This document shows, one piece after another, positions 52,201-55,549 of a DNA stretch of 64,000 nt. The stretch spans positions 26,802,533 through 26,866,532 of the forward strand of contig JAKZAP010000001.1 of NCBI GenBank assembly GCA_023053575.1. The letters are read 5' to 3'. Source of the DNA: Branchinecta lynchi. Taxonomy: Eukaryota; Arthropoda; Branchiopoda; Anostraca; Branchinectidae. Below the pieces are notes generated by a model. It searched no databases. It was not told where the DNA came from and saw only the letters and a program-made list of their open reading frames with translations. The position numbers and the translations under genes are program-made. Each line of letters opens with the position of its first letter. Within the stretch, counting starts at the first letter, position 1.

Positions 52201-54469
52201 TGTTTCGCCTCCAACTATTTACAGTTTGTTTGCTATTTTTTTTTTTACTTTTAAAAATGCTTCTTCTTCCATTGGGTTATGCTAATCAGTTTGAAAGTCA
52301 TCTTCTTGGTGACATTACGCACCGCTTAGCAACGTAAGCAAAATAGAGAGAAGAAACAGAAGGAAATTAAGAGGAAATATTTTCGAAATGCAGCTGATAT
52401 ATGATAAAAAATGAAATAAACGATTTCGGCAAGTATTTAGCAGTAAAAATTGCCTATTACCGTCAGTTACTCGTCGTGAATATTTCGCAAAAGGAAGGAA
52501 AGCCGAAGTTCAGTTCAATTTATTTATTAGCAAAAAAAAATAAATCAGACATTGTAAATTAACTAACTAAAAAACGAGCACTGCCCATAACGGATGACAG
52601 TATTCATTCATTATTTAGAAAGAAACACAAGGCAAAAAAAACAAGACCAAAGGTTTCGATGGGATCCCAAAAGTTCAGATTTGATCCAGACAATTGAGTC
52701 TTGTCTTCGCCAGATCCAGTCTTCGCCAGACTCCATGAACAATTTTACTATTAAAATTTAGAAACAGATTAAGGCCAAATAGCTAATCATTTGACAAAAC
52801 CAAGTTCAGATATGAATACACGAAACTTCCTGCCTTACTTACTTCCGCCAATTTTTCGGTTTCGGCGGAATATTGTCCGGCGAAAAAATAAAGCTCAAAA
52901 TCGAATTCAGCATGTCTCCTTACCCCTACATCCAACCTCTAATCAACTTCAGATTAAACTTTTACTTTTAACAAATTTTTCGGTTTCAGCCGGATTCCGA
53001 GTGATATATACGTCCGGTGAGAAAATAATTGTCAAATGCAAATTCAGCATGTCTGCCTACCCGCAAATCGACCATCTTATCAAATTCAAATAAAACTTCT
53101 ACTTTAAACAAATTAACCGGTTTTGGCCGGATTCCGGCCGAACTAATTGTTCGGCGAGAAAATAATTTTCATATTCGGACTCAGCACGTCAACTTCATAT
53201 TAAACCGGTGAGAAAATAAATTTCATATTCGGATTCAGCATGTCTTTTTACCCCTAATTCAACTATTTCATTAGCATTTAAAAAATATTTTGTGTTCCCC
53301 TTAATCCCAAACCCCGCCCCCACCCTCAAATTTAGAGCTAAATAGCCCATCTTCGAACTTGACCTGTACTTTGACCTAGACAGTCCTCATGCCAAGTTTG
53401 ATCAAAATATCTCAACGCCTTCGAGAGTTATCGTGCTAACAGACGGACGGACGGACGGACGACTTTTGCGATGTCATAGGTATCCCTCTACTTACGTTTT
53501 GGGATCCCAAAAAAGAAAACCAAAGGACGCGGAAGACCTATTTCCCCTCGAACTCATTTGAGCGGGTAACACTACTTAGAACCCTAACTAAGGAACGAAA
53601 TCCCCGATCCTTTTGAAACGAGTAACCCTACCTGGAGCCGAGCCGACCGGACTGAATTCCGCCTCTGTGTTCTGACGTCAGAAAGGTCCTGGCTCACCGA
53701 CGAATCTTGAATGATTTCCTCGAGCTGTCGAAAATGGATCCTGGAATCATGAGGAAAGATTATGAGAGCTTGTTTACTTGGGATTATTTACATATTCTTT
53801 CAGCACCGAATGCGAATCATGTGTGGTGTTTAAAGCAACCCCCCTTGCTAGACTTGATGATTTCGCTGTAAAATAGCTTAGATGTCAAGCAATATGGTTT
53901 TTCAAAATTTTATTACTCGCCACGTGAAATTATTGATTTTTTCTGGCGCTCGCCGATTTCCCGCTTTCCGAGGGGAGGTTCGACGCTAAATATTTGTTGA
54001 TTTTAAGAAAAACTACTGTTTTTAAGAAAAAATCGACTATGAGAAACCGACTGTTTTCAAAAAAATCGACTGTTTCCAAGAAAAAAAAATCGAAGCTTTT
54101 TAAGAAATATCGCGGCGCTTCGCGCAAACTCTGCTATTTTTTACCGACTGGCATCGAATAACCCCTCTAAACTCCCGACTGAGTGAAACTCTTGTAGTTT
54201 TGTCGCCGTGCCAAACTAAAAGTCCTTCAAAGGTCCTCTCATCAAACTTGGCAATGTGACTCACTAGTACACAGTAGCTTATTTAAAACTATCACTTCTT
54301 CATTGTTCGATACTTGGGAAGACACCAACAAATCCAATTACTCACTTGAATACTGAATCGACCGACATGTCCTTAATTAGCTCCTTGTGAATGTACCTTG
54401 CCCAAGCGGGAGAATACGGACACTGGCCAGCGTAGATGATCACCACATCGTCCAAAACTTTGTTCTGAG
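7915..54469 (-). CDS. PIK3AP1-like: BCAP/BANK1/Dof-family TIR-DBB signalling adaptor, 12 exons seen, 5' end missing
   Basis: Twelve minus-strand exons, all bounded by AG acceptors and GT donors, join without a phase conflict into 666 codons plus TAA. Residues are numbered from the first whole codon of exon 1. Residues 1 to about 160 form a TIR-like fold: strand DVVIIYAG (7-14), a helix with W22 and Y25, strand IVILSASFLD (78-87) and CLLLGV (108-113). Residues ~175-290 are beta-rich and fit the DBB domain. The tail (333-666) has polyproline at 364-367, 482-487 and 641-644 and YxN motifs at Y395, Y429, Y496 and Y510. Members of this family are cytosolic scaffolds phosphorylated on tyrosine downstream of receptors. 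Vertebrate BCAP and BANK1 are about 800 residues; the shortfall fits a missing N-terminus and absent ankyrin repeats. The family call rests on domain order and motif resemblance, not on a search. Whether it is closer to PIK3AP1, BANK1 or Dof cannot be settled here. Confidence 0.8.
8520..8890 (+). mobile_element. Decayed 3' end of a LINE reverse-transcriptase ORF
   Basis: Frame fragments GPYFCPMCG and ENFFHVMYECV, with a stop and frame change between them, match the Cys/His-containing C-terminus common in non-LTR retrotransposons. The same nine residues GPYFCPMCG occur in a minus-strand relic at 27469-27684. Confidence 0.6.
9040..9490. repeat. Foldback region of GAATCCG repeats
   Basis: Many copies of GAATCCGA/CGGATTC in both orientations at 9060-9175 and 9375-9485 bracket a unique centre, giving a possible hairpin. 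It lies in the intron between exons 12 and 11. Confidence 0.5.
9491..10440. repeat. Intronic repeats with CGACTG motifs and unassigned DNA
   Basis: 9500-9920 holds inverted and direct GTCGACTG/CAGTCGA motifs around a C-run. 9950-10330 has a weak foldback (GCTGTGATTGG to CTTCGCACGCGG). No exon seen. Confidence 0.35.
10485..10653 (-). CDS. Exon 11: short helix and Ser/Thr-rich region
   Basis: The acceptor is TTTTTTCCAG, the donor GTGAGT. It starts in phase 0 and encodes 56 residues plus one base. SDGIIAVEDLMALVRKHQTR is a predicted amphipathic helix, then a Ser/Thr-rich low-complexity run ending SDQDQHAT. It resembles the conserved C-terminal helical patch found before the tail in this family only in general character, so its role is unknown. 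Confidence 0.72.
11165..11445. repeat. Interspersed repeat (copy 1 of 2)
   Basis: Aligns by eye with 29440-29730 in the same orientation: shared blocks include CTATTAGCA, TACACTGA, CTTCTTTACG-type and TTTTCTGTAAGCATAG. Both copies carry short minus-strand open frames, likely remnants of a transposon ORF. Confidence 0.6.
11600..11975 (+). mobile_element. LINE 3' tail with CAT-type end (copy 1)
   Basis: Matches 44500-44760: TGCCCAGGAC, ATTCCAT, TTTTTAGACC, GATTAGTCCC, then TAGTGCGTAAATAAA followed by TCATCATC. Such 3' UTR plus microsatellite tail is usual for CR1/L2-like LINEs. Confidence 0.6.
12058..12500. mobile_element. MITE with TTAAAGTTTAACTGAAAAG termini
   Basis: The left end is intact; the right end (CAGTAAAACTTTAA) is degraded. 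Interior landmarks (CTACTATGACGCGGAA, ATCGGGTCTTCAAGCC) are shared with 63196-63647. It lies 311 bp downstream of exon 10, in the intron. Confidence 0.7.
12811..13206 (-). CDS. Exon 10: tyrosine and proline docking segment
   Basis: The largest exon: 396 bp, 132 codons, phase 0 at both ends. The acceptor is CCCTTCCAG; the donor, GTGATT, departs from consensus. It carries SYLNLPP (Y429), FYEMIQ (Y437), six consecutive prolines (482-487) followed by KK, NYVNL (Y496), PYENV (Y510) and CYSYDSD (Y531, Y533). Three are YxN motifs. The segment looks disordered and built for SH2 and SH3 partners. A basic helix-like stretch (IQIRQKEALEI) follows the first motif pair. The polyproline codons give a C-rich tract on the sense strand. 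Confidence 0.82.
13255..13470. repeat. Duplicated GACTCGGACTC repeat next to exon 10
   Basis: A unit with GGACTCGGACTCT.GACTCG, TCTCGAGACGCCTTTTTCAA is present twice about 94 bp apart, followed by more GACTCGGA copies. It begins about 50 bp upstream of the exon 10 acceptor. Confidence 0.65.
13773..14790. mobile_element. Decayed GTTGCG-type MITEs hosting a GGCGTAT MITE
   Basis: Left-end sequences TAGTTGCGTTTTTGCAGAT occur at 13771 and 14073. The second is interrupted at 14168-14583 by the GGCGTAT MITE and resumes with GTTACCGAGTATCTG. This records insertion order. Confidence 0.6.
14170..14581. mobile_element. TA-flanked MITE with GGCGTAT termini (copy 2)
   Basis: Ends GGCGTATTCTCGCCGTTCCC and its inverse, flanked by TA at 14168-14169 and 14582-14583. 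It matches copy 1 (1266-1652) in opposite orientation, including the GAGTCC palindromes. Confidence 0.82.
15054..15137 (-). CDS. Exon 9: small exon with a YxN motif
   Basis: An 84-bp exon, phase 0 at both ends, between the acceptor TTGTTTTAG and donor GTAAGA. It encodes 28 residues with SAYFNLQSPDD; Y395-F-N is a YxN motif of the kind recognised by Grb2-type SH2 domains. Because the length is a multiple of three, it could be skipped without shifting the frame, which would remove one docking site (inference). Confidence 0.72.
15420..15725. mobile_element. LINE or SINE 3' tail, GCGGGTCACC-AATAAATAAATA type
   Basis: Shares GTTAAGATTAGAA, GATTGTTAAAA and GAGTAGGTG with 34090-34215, and a CCGCTGTTAACGAAAAAGCGG-like end with 37430-37470 (CCGCTGCAACTAAAAAGCGG). 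Confidence 0.5.
16045..16200. repeat. Interspersed repeat with GATA start (copy 1)
   Basis: GATAGATA-type repeat, then GACAGATATTTTTATT, TAGCGCCGACAT, ACTTGAATATATACAAT and CATTCACTCG-like end. The same order recurs at 18530-18700. Confidence 0.65.
16200..17240. other. Unassigned intron sequence
   Basis: Intron between exons 9 and 8. AT-rich, with an ATAATAATAATAATAA run near 17190. Open frames here have no recognised domain or splice-consistent phase. Confidence 0.35.
17365..17504 (-). CDS. Exon 8: acidic and proline-rich segment
   Basis: The acceptor is GTGACTTTCAG, the donor GTAAGT. Two bases complete an Asn codon, then 46 codons to phase 0. An acidic stretch (SPIEEDDSER) is followed by YQIPRPIDMTYLVPPPPKP: two tyrosines in likely disordered sequence and a polyproline run able to bind SH3 or WW domains. 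No globular fold is expected. Codon use is like the neighbouring exons. Confidence 0.78.
18170..18530 (+). mobile_element. C-terminal fragment of a LINE reverse transcriptase
   Basis: From about 18290 the plus strand reads CNFFSNQIVNLCNNLKEETV then AFKRHLDAKWSD, the familiar end of non-LTR reverse-transcriptase ORFs (F-x-R-V-V-N-W-N-x-L-P to F-K-x-x-L-D). It ends at a stop near 18525 and is followed by GATAGATA. It lies in the intron between exons 8 and 7, opposite strand. Confidence 0.75.
18530..18705. repeat. Interspersed repeat with GATA start (copy 2)
   Basis: Same order of landmarks as 16045-16200, directly after the LINE fragment, so it may be that LINE's 3' UTR. Confidence 0.65.
18712..18800 (-). 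pseudogene. Possible decayed partial copy of exon 7
   Basis: The minus strand has AATGGCGTATTTGTGGTCAG, matching the end of exon 7 (20 of 22 bases including the next two). The reading HNGVFVVS parallels PNGVFAVS. A stop lies upstream and the donor is TATAGTT rather than GTAGTAAGT, so it is not usable. Confidence 0.45.
18998..19115 (-). CDS. Exon 7: linker after DBB domain
   Basis: The acceptor is CTTCTTTTCTAG, the donor GTAAGT. It starts in phase 0 and encodes 39 residues plus one base, including RDDLVQIVTRLADSGDG and PHPNGVFAVS. This is where vertebrate BCAP and BANK1 carry a helical segment followed by ankyrin repeats; no ankyrin signature (such as TPLHxA) is visible. The phase chain to exons 6 and 8 is exact. 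A decayed partial copy of its 3' end appears ~260 bp downstream. Confidence 0.75.
19700..20060. mobile_element. hAT-like MITE family B, damaged copy, with poly-G
   Basis: Begins CAGAGGCGTTGCTAGCC near 19747, contains repeated AAAACCGACTG-type units and a GCGCTTCGCGCC hairpin, and ends in a 21-G run near 20056. A separate 20-G run lies at 19702-19721. The right terminus is not recognisable. Confidence 0.6.
20277..20428 (-). CDS. Exon 6: DBB domain, second half
   Basis: The acceptor is ATTCTTTTAG, the donor GTAAGA. Two bases complete a Gly codon, then 50 codons run to phase 0. DLTVEVSVSVNEVSVGARKL gives two paired beta strands, followed by KYVCPLTDLKNILRN, a helical segment like the one that closes the DBB domain in BCAP and BANK1. 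The exon lies between a poly-G MITE (~19755-20060) and ordinary intron sequence. Reading frame and splice signals are intact. Confidence 0.8.
20640..20920 (+). repeat. Fragment of the GGGATCCCAAAA repeat family (copy D)
   Basis: CGACCAAAAGTTTCGATGGG then ATCCCAAAAATTTAAT, GGGTCTTGT and CAGCATGTG match the start of copies at 38493 and 52640. Preceding sequence also resembles 17735-17850. Confidence 0.55.
21315..21473 (+). mobile_element. hAT-like MITE family A, copy 1
   Basis: Ends CAGGCCCGTATCCAGG and CCTGGATACGGCCCTG, flanked by the 8-bp duplication CGTATTGG (21307-21314, 21474-21481). Inside: a G-run of 23, CCTGCGGGTCGGACAAAAAA, and a C-run of 13. Confidence 0.88.
21670..21790 (+). repeat. 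Single unit of the GCCCGACAAA minisatellite
   Basis: GCCCGACAAATGTTTRCAAA, TTCTTGCGTATAAAAAGA, CCCGAT.TGCCGACGAG and ACGCCCGACAAAAG are the same units as in the array at 56698-57220. Confidence 0.6.
22030..22220. mobile_element. Probable retroelement 3' tail
   Basis: GT-rich sequence ending GCGCAAATAAATCTCATCTTATCTTA, in the style of other LINE tails in this window. No ORF remains. Confidence 0.35.
22530..22700. repeat. Short tandem and inverted GGGTTCGTTG repeats
   Basis: AGCTGGGTTCGTTGA occurs three times about 60 bp apart, followed by an inverted copy CAACGAACCCAGCTCC. Confidence 0.6.
23592..24130. repeat. 179-bp tandem repeat, three copies
   Basis: Units begin at 23592, 23771 and 23950 with GCTATATTTGC. 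The first two are nearly identical; the third has diverged. Open frames within are by-products of the repeat. Confidence 0.9.
24723..27127. mobile_element. 2.4-kb non-autonomous DNA transposon with CAGGGTTCGTGCG ends
   Basis: CAGGGTTCGTGCG at 24723-24735 is perfectly inverted at 27115-27127, and TAGTGG flanks both ends (24717-24722, 27128-27133). Both subterminal regions carry repeated TTTTCCCTGAC. No transposase frame is visible; the middle is a tandem array. The terminal CAGGG hints at hAT, but a 6-bp duplication is unusual for that superfamily. Confidence 0.75.
25385..26830. repeat. ~400-435-bp tandem array inside the 2.4-kb transposon
   Basis: Units can be aligned on TGTCAAG at 25434, 25831 and about 26266, and TGCCAAG at about 26690. 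Each has AAGTTTCATC, TCGGATCCGG-like and AAGATCCGA blocks in order. The array closes with CCGACAGACCGAC and a hairpin TATGGCACTT..AAGTGCCATA near 26793-26823. Confidence 0.85.
27340..27720 (-). mobile_element. Decayed LINE reverse-transcriptase C-terminus
   Basis: The minus-strand reading KWVDLRIVISCWADCLPLGK then GRTGPYFCPMCGSE resembles the terminal part of non-LTR reverse-transcriptase ORFs and shares GPYFCPMCG with the relic at 8520-8890. It lies just downstream of exon 5. Confidence 0.6.
27765..27915 (-). CDS. Exon 5: DBB domain, first half
   Basis: The acceptor is TATTTATAG, the donor GTAAGC. It starts in phase 0, encodes 50 residues and leaves one base. The alternating hydrophobic pattern (DALIFLEKSLEI, CSVDISWSD, TTLRIKLP) is that of an Ig/TIG-like beta sandwich, as expected for the DBB region of Dof, BCAP and BANK1, which mediates dimer formation and partner binding in that family. 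It is separated from exon 4 by a 15.8-kb repeat-filled intron, so another phase-0-to-phase-0 exon inside that intron cannot be excluded, though I found none. Confidence 0.78.
28600..29060. repeat. GGAATAATCCGGAATGG minisatellite split by an insertion
   Basis: About 19-20-bp units (CAGGAATAATCCGGAATGG) occupy 28605-28675 and 28955-29055. The ~280 bp between them is unrelated and looks like an inserted sequence (starts ACTAGATTAGATTAAATTTT). Confidence 0.75.
29440..29735. repeat. Interspersed repeat (copy 2 of 2)
   Basis: Same family as 11165-11445, in the same orientation. Confidence 0.6.
29930..30650 (+). repeat. Diverged repeat, partner of 1-240, with a MITE inside
   Basis: Shares ordered landmarks with 1-240. 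The 371-bp MITE at 30242-30612 splits GAAAAGATCAT from TAAGAGTTATGCTTTAA. Confidence 0.5.
30242..30612. mobile_element. MITE with TGTAGCGTTTACA ends, TAA duplication
   Basis: Ends TGTAGCGTTTACA and TGTAAACGCTGCA are inverted with one mismatch, each bordered by TAA, the PIF/Harbinger-type target. The repeat copy at 1-240 shows the undisturbed single TAA. Confidence 0.8.
31114..31295 (-). mobile_element. hAT-like MITE family A, copy 2
   Basis: Flanked by CGAGTGAC on both sides (31106-31113, 31296-31303). The right end is CCTGGATACGGGCCTG; the left is damaged (CAAGGCCG). Contains a C-run of 30 at 31240-31269. Confidence 0.85.
31384..31783. mobile_element. MITE with GGTGGCGTTCC ends and an internal duplication
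   Basis: GGTGGCGTTCCA at the left and TGGAACGCTACC at the right are inverted repeats flanked by TCA. A ~73-bp segment (CTGATAGTTATTGTCACTTA onward) is present twice, at about 31527 and 31600. Confidence 0.7.
31880..32078 (-). mobile_element. hAT-like MITE family A, degraded copy
   Basis: Ends CCTGGATCCAGGCCTG at 32078 with two C-runs and GAAATAAATT as in other copies. The left end and duplication are lost. Confidence 0.6.
32080..32975. other. Unassigned intron sequence
   Basis: Intron between exons 5 and 4. A few plus-strand open frames of 60-75 residues show no recognised motif. No exon with a matching phase found. Confidence 0.35.
32987..33216 (-). mobile_element. hAT-like MITE family B, copy
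   Basis: CAGGGGCATGATG at one end, GCTAGTAAATGCCTCTA at the other, flanked by CACCTCAG and CTCCTCAG (7 of 8). Internal CCAGTCGGTAA units and a GGCGCGAAGCG core identify the family. Confidence 0.75.
33220..34080. other. Unassigned intron sequence
   Basis: Contains a C-run near 33930. Nothing recognised. Confidence 0.3.
34085..34290. repeat. Retroelement tail and a left MITE end
   Basis: 34090-34215 matches the repeat at 15440-15530. 34262-34282 is a TTTAAAGTTTAACTGAAAAG terminus whose partner end I could not find. Confidence 0.45.
34300..36800. other. Unassigned intron sequence
   Basis: AT-rich, with TATATATA stretches near 35245 and 36210. Two plus-strand frames (34305-34580, 34619-34852) look slightly coding-like but match nothing I know and have no splice support. 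Confidence 0.3.
36805..36965 (-). mobile_element. Short repeat, uninterrupted relative of the element at 40545-41090
   Basis: Read on the minus strand it gives GTTCGTCCCACTATCCC, TAATTAGCTAT, TGACTACTCAAAA, TTTAATTAGTAACCTCACTC and GGGCTACTCAAG, the two outer parts of 40545-41090 joined directly, without the tRNA-like insert. Confidence 0.7.
37021..37238 (+). repeat. Sequence ending in a 41-A run
   Basis: The A-run is 37198-37238. The 170 bp before it has two copies of TTCTGTGAACCCT and may be a retroposed sequence with a poly-A tail. No gene of origin recognised. Confidence 0.45.
38493..39575 (+). mobile_element. GGGATCCCAAAA repeat element, copy A (long)
   Basis: Begins ACAAGACCAAAGGTGTCGAT then GGGATCCCAAAA and ends TTTTGGGATCCCAAAAA. 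The middle holds about four ~120-bp subunits with CCGGTTTTTGCCGGATTCCG and CAGCATGT. Near the end it has ACCAAGTTTCAACAAAATAT and ACAGACGGACAGACGGACGG. No coding capacity. Confidence 0.75.
39830..40170 (+). repeat. Two diverged direct copies around ATTCTTGATT/ATTCTTATTG
   Basis: 39820-39905 and 40075-40150 share GGATTCTT, TTAGAAA.ATG.GA, CAAATATCAG and GTTCA. Roughly 245 bp apart. Confidence 0.45.
40665..40810. repeat. ACAAGGGACTTGTACCGTGA repeat (copy 1)
   Basis: Matches the foldback at 58640-58815, including ACCAATA, a GGACCCACAA..GGGGTCTCAT segment and CTAGGACT. Only one terminus is present. Confidence 0.6.
40861..41034. repeat. Palindrome built from tRNA-Thr-like sequence
   Basis: Arms of about 70 bp (40861-40930 and 40967-41034) are inverted copies with a single 2-base gap, separated by a 36-bp spacer. 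Read on the minus strand, 40890-40964 gives TAGCTCAGTGGTAGA, an anticodon loop CCTGTAA (TGT) and GGGTTCAAATCCC, a tRNA-Thr pattern with C instead of T at position 33. Confidence 0.85.
41321..41490. repeat. CAGAATCCTGCTCCTG minisatellite
   Basis: Five or more ~25-27-bp units of AGTAAAGAGAGCAGAATCCT with GCTCCTG, decaying at the right. It sits where the right end of the disrupted MITE should be. Confidence 0.8.
41740..42980. other. Unassigned intron sequence
   Basis: AT-rich; two similar stretches ACTGTCTTGCGCAGG/CTGTCTTACGAGGG near 42090 and 42490 suggest another diverged repeat. No exon. Confidence 0.35.
43010..43330. mobile_element. GTGTTCCACCC-type MITE with a nested insertion
   Basis: AATAGTTACTGTTAGTTACT, GGCTGGAACGAAAATAGTAA and AGAAGGGTGGAACACGCTC match 960-1262. 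Between 43127 and 43275 it is interrupted by CAGGTTTGTTTCCTTCCCCG and CTTGCCAAGAAGGGC, a half copy of the palindrome family. Confidence 0.65.
43719..43918 (-). CDS. Exon 4: end of TIR-like domain and start of DBB region
   Basis: The acceptor is CTTTTTAG and the donor GTAAGT. Two leading bases complete an Ala codon, followed by 66 codons ending in phase 0. The stretch SYESWYRI resembles the W-containing segment near the end of BCAP-family TIR domains; STSFKKFIGTAQKIYK is a likely last helix. The rest (RIRLTGSTDQRM, then FEVFPDAIGV) looks like linker and the first DBB strand. Part of the acceptor end is duplicated ~150 bp upstream in the intron (44045-44141). Confidence 0.8.
43894..44141 (-). 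repeat. Tandem duplication across exon 4's acceptor
   Basis: 43894-43992 and 44045-44141 agree at about 90% or better. The unit includes the first 24-25 bases of exon 4, its AG acceptor and T-tract, and ~70 bases of intron. The upstream copy carries an AG acceptor after GCTTTTTAG. Confidence 0.85.
44500..44760 (+). mobile_element. LINE 3' tail with CATCATCATC end (copy 2)
   Basis: Same family as 11600-11975, ending TAGTGCGTAAACAAACTCAT with a clean CAT microsatellite. Confidence 0.65.
44800..44883 (-). mobile_element. hAT-like MITE family A, fragment
   Basis: Ends ATTCCTGGATACGGCCCTG with C-rich runs before it; the left end is not recognisable. Confidence 0.55.
44890..46200. other. Unassigned intron sequence
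   Basis: 44930-45060 is AT-rich with few G. No exon or element recognised in this stretch. Confidence 0.3.
46220..46409. repeat. Palindrome, GAAGGGCCGAAATAT family
   Basis: Arms start TTTGACAGTGCAAAACGGAT and end TCCGTTTTGCAGTGTCAAA, about 85-90 bp each with a ~14-bp centre. Arms contain TTCGGCCCTTCTTGGCAAG and its inverse. Confidence 0.85.
47154..47298 (-). CDS. Exon 3: TIR-like domain core strands
   Basis: The acceptor ends TTCTCTAG and the donor is GTAGGC. It begins in phase 0 and encodes 48 residues plus one base. IVILSASFLD is a buried TIR strand with the usual S-x-x-F/Y ending; NDEWARLL is the following helix; RIACLLLGV is the next strand, matching the place of the VVR.L-type strand in BCAP-family TIR domains. 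A longer open frame exists in a second reading frame, but only this frame joins exons 2 and 4. An 8-bp-flanked MITE sits 25 bp upstream of the exon start. Confidence 0.8.
47324..47497 (-). mobile_element. hAT-like MITE family A, copy 3, beside exon 3
   Basis: Flanked by GTCACTAC on both sides (47316-47323, 47498-47505). Ends CAAGGCCGTATCC and TGGATACGGGCCTG. Two C-runs. The element lies 25 bp upstream of exon 3. Confidence 0.88.
47570..47990 (+). repeat. Two half copies of the GAAGGGCCGAAATAT family
   Basis: 47577-47655 and 47838-47990 each carry GAGGACCCTTGCCAAGAAGG and AGCTGA.GTATCCGTT, without the inverted partner. Confidence 0.7.
48130..48435 (+). mobile_element. LINE 3' end with TTA tail
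   Basis: A frame reading DDLEHFLLKCHELSDLR is the Cys/His C-terminus typical of non-LTR reverse-transcriptase ORFs. It is followed by AT-rich 3' UTR and ends TATTATTATTATTATTA. Confidence 0.75.
48440..49090. other. Unassigned intron sequence
   Basis: Minus-strand hydrophobic frames at 48698-49083 have no family resemblance and no fit to the exon phases. Nothing supported. Confidence 0.3.
49105..49550 (+). repeat. Two diverged direct copies
   Basis: 49108-49230 and 49430-49545 share AAGCCACCCA, AGTAGGA.GTG.GAGCC, ATTCAATCATGGA and GGTTTATTTTTAAG. Confidence 0.65.
49550..50170. other. Unassigned intron sequence
   Basis: ATAATAATAATAATTT at ~49840 followed by A-rich DNA, perhaps an old retroelement tail in reverse. 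Confidence 0.3.
50175..50646. mobile_element. TTAAAGTTTAAC MITE, complete copy
   Basis: Ends TTAAAGTTCAACTGAAAAGG and CTTTTCAGTTAAACTTTAA. The interior matches the disrupted copy at 40418-41310 over its whole length. Confidence 0.8.
50743..51071 (-). mobile_element. hAT-like MITE family B, copy
   Basis: Ends GAGGGACGTCA and GCTAGTAACGCCTCTG; flanks CTTCTGCT and CTTTTGCT (7 of 8). Internal CAGTCGGTTTTTCG-type units and a poly-C run. Confidence 0.8.
51359..51519 (+). mobile_element. hAT-like MITE family A, copy 4
   Basis: Ends CAGGTCCCTATCCAGG and TTGGATATGGCCCTG; flanks GGTTATAC and GGTTACTC. A short plus-strand frame (KFFERIYNSKVKTIDISSVG) follows and is unrecognised. Confidence 0.75.
52640..53515 (+). 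mobile_element. GGGATCCCAAAA repeat element, copy B
   Basis: Same ends and order as copy A: ACAAGACCAAAGGTTTCGAT at the start, three ~110-bp GGTTT.GGCCGGATTCCG subunits, CAGACGGACGGACGGACGG, and TTTTGGGATCCCAAAA at the end. It stops about 115 bp short of exon 2's donor. Confidence 0.78.
53632..53740 (-). CDS. Exon 2: middle of TIR-like domain
   Basis: The acceptor ends GATTCCAG and the donor is GTAGGG. One leading base completes a Lys codon with the AA of exon 1, then 36 codons follow in phase 0, containing the stretch IHFRQLEEIIQDSSV and a basic segment RTQRRNSVR. It has no methionine, which is one reason it is easily missed. It supplies the residues between betaA/alphaA (exon 1) and the central strand of exon 3 that a TIR fold needs, and it is the only reading that makes the phases of exons 1 and 3 compatible. 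A decayed hAT-like MITE (~53930-54180) lies in the intron before it. Confidence 0.78.
53930..54180 (+). mobile_element. hAT-like MITE family B, decayed fragment
   Basis: AAAAATCGACTGT-type units, CGCGGCGCTTCGCGC and TTTTTTACCGACTGGC identify the family. The termini are not clear. It lies between exons 1 and 2. Confidence 0.55.
54346..54469 (-). CDS. Exon 1 seen: first strand and helix of TIR-like domain
   Basis: The exon follows a T-run acceptor ending TTTGCAG and ends at the donor GTGAGT. It opens with two bases completing a codon from an unseen upstream exon, then encodes 40 residues starting QNKVLDDVVIIYAG, a typical TIR betaA strand, followed by WARYIHKEL, the first helix. It leaves two bases (AA) for the next exon. 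There is no usable initiator methionine: the first Met is after the betaA strand, so at least one more coding exon must lie upstream, above 54469 or beyond the window. Confidence 0.8.
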
Positions 54470-54703
54470 CTGCAAAAAAAGTACATATGCAACCTACGTC
54501 TGTAATCTTTTTATACAATCCCTTTATATATGTCCCTCCTCCAAGTTCGGACAAGTAGCGTACGGACATAGCATGGCGAGCAAGTATTTAACAATTTTCA
54601 ATTCTACAAGTATGGGGCGCATAAATGTTCTTTGAGCCCAAGCTGACTTTGAAACATATATTCAAACAATGTCTACAACGGATATACGCCAGCTACGATT
54701 CTT

Positions 54704-54889
54704 CATCAGTGATATTTCGGCCCTTCTTGGCAAGGGTACTCGTCAGGCTGTCAATCTTCTGGGTCAACGTAGGGGAAGGAAGCAAACCTGGAATCAAGAT
54801 TACAGGTTTGCTTCCTTCCCCGACGTTGACCCAGAAGCTTGACAGCCTGACGAGGACCCTTGCCAAGAAGGGCCGAAATATCGCTGATG
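54704..54889. repeat. Palindrome, GAAGGGCCGAAATAT family
   Basis: Arms of about 87 bp (54704-54790, 54803-54889) with few mismatches, 12-bp loop. Arms contain CAGGTTTGCTTCCTTCCCC and CCTTGCCAAGAAGGGCCG. Confidence 0.88.
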
Positions 54890-54899
54890 GGGCGCAGCT

Positions 54900-55540
54900 G
54901 TGATGAAAACAATATTTTAAAGGGTTGATCAGGGTGAGAATCGAGAGGTGTGACCAGTTTGACAGGCTCTGAGTTCCAGTGGCGAACATCTGCCTACACT
55001 GTCGACGTCTCTCCTACATCGGAATTTAGTAATTGTGAATCTCCAAATTCGGAGAGTTTTATTCCGAGCTCGGGCAGCTAAAACCGATGGAGGGTTAAAA
55101 CGCTGGAATGCAAAATACTGCAGATTAAAAAATGTGAAAGCGGAGAGTTTTTTTACAGTGCAGGGTCTCAGGCTTCAGGTTCTCGTTGTACTGTAACCCA
55201 GTGTAGGGTTACAGTATGGAATAGTCTGCGGGTTACATTGGGTATGAATCGGTTCTGGATTGCCACAAGGTTTAATGTCTTATAAATTATAATATTGAAT
55301 ATGTATAGTATTGCATTTATTTTTTCCCTTTTCTTTTTTATTCCCAATATAATTATGCTAAGTGATTAAATTATTAAGTCCCTGCCACAAACAAATCTGT
55401 ATAGATTTTCACGTGGCACGTCTTTTATAATGTTGGATTTTTTTTGTTAATTCCATTATATACTAAATTTGTCTCTCTCTCTCTCCCAAACTCGGCATCT
55501 TGTAATGGACCGTAAAATTTTTTCGAAGAAGTCCTTTATA
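54900..55540. other. Unassigned sequence upstream of exon 1
   Basis: Contains a GGGTTACAGT duplicate near 55200 and a CTCTCTCTCTCTC run near 55475. No candidate first exon found. Confidence 0.35.
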
Positions 55541-55549
55541 CTTTAGGAA

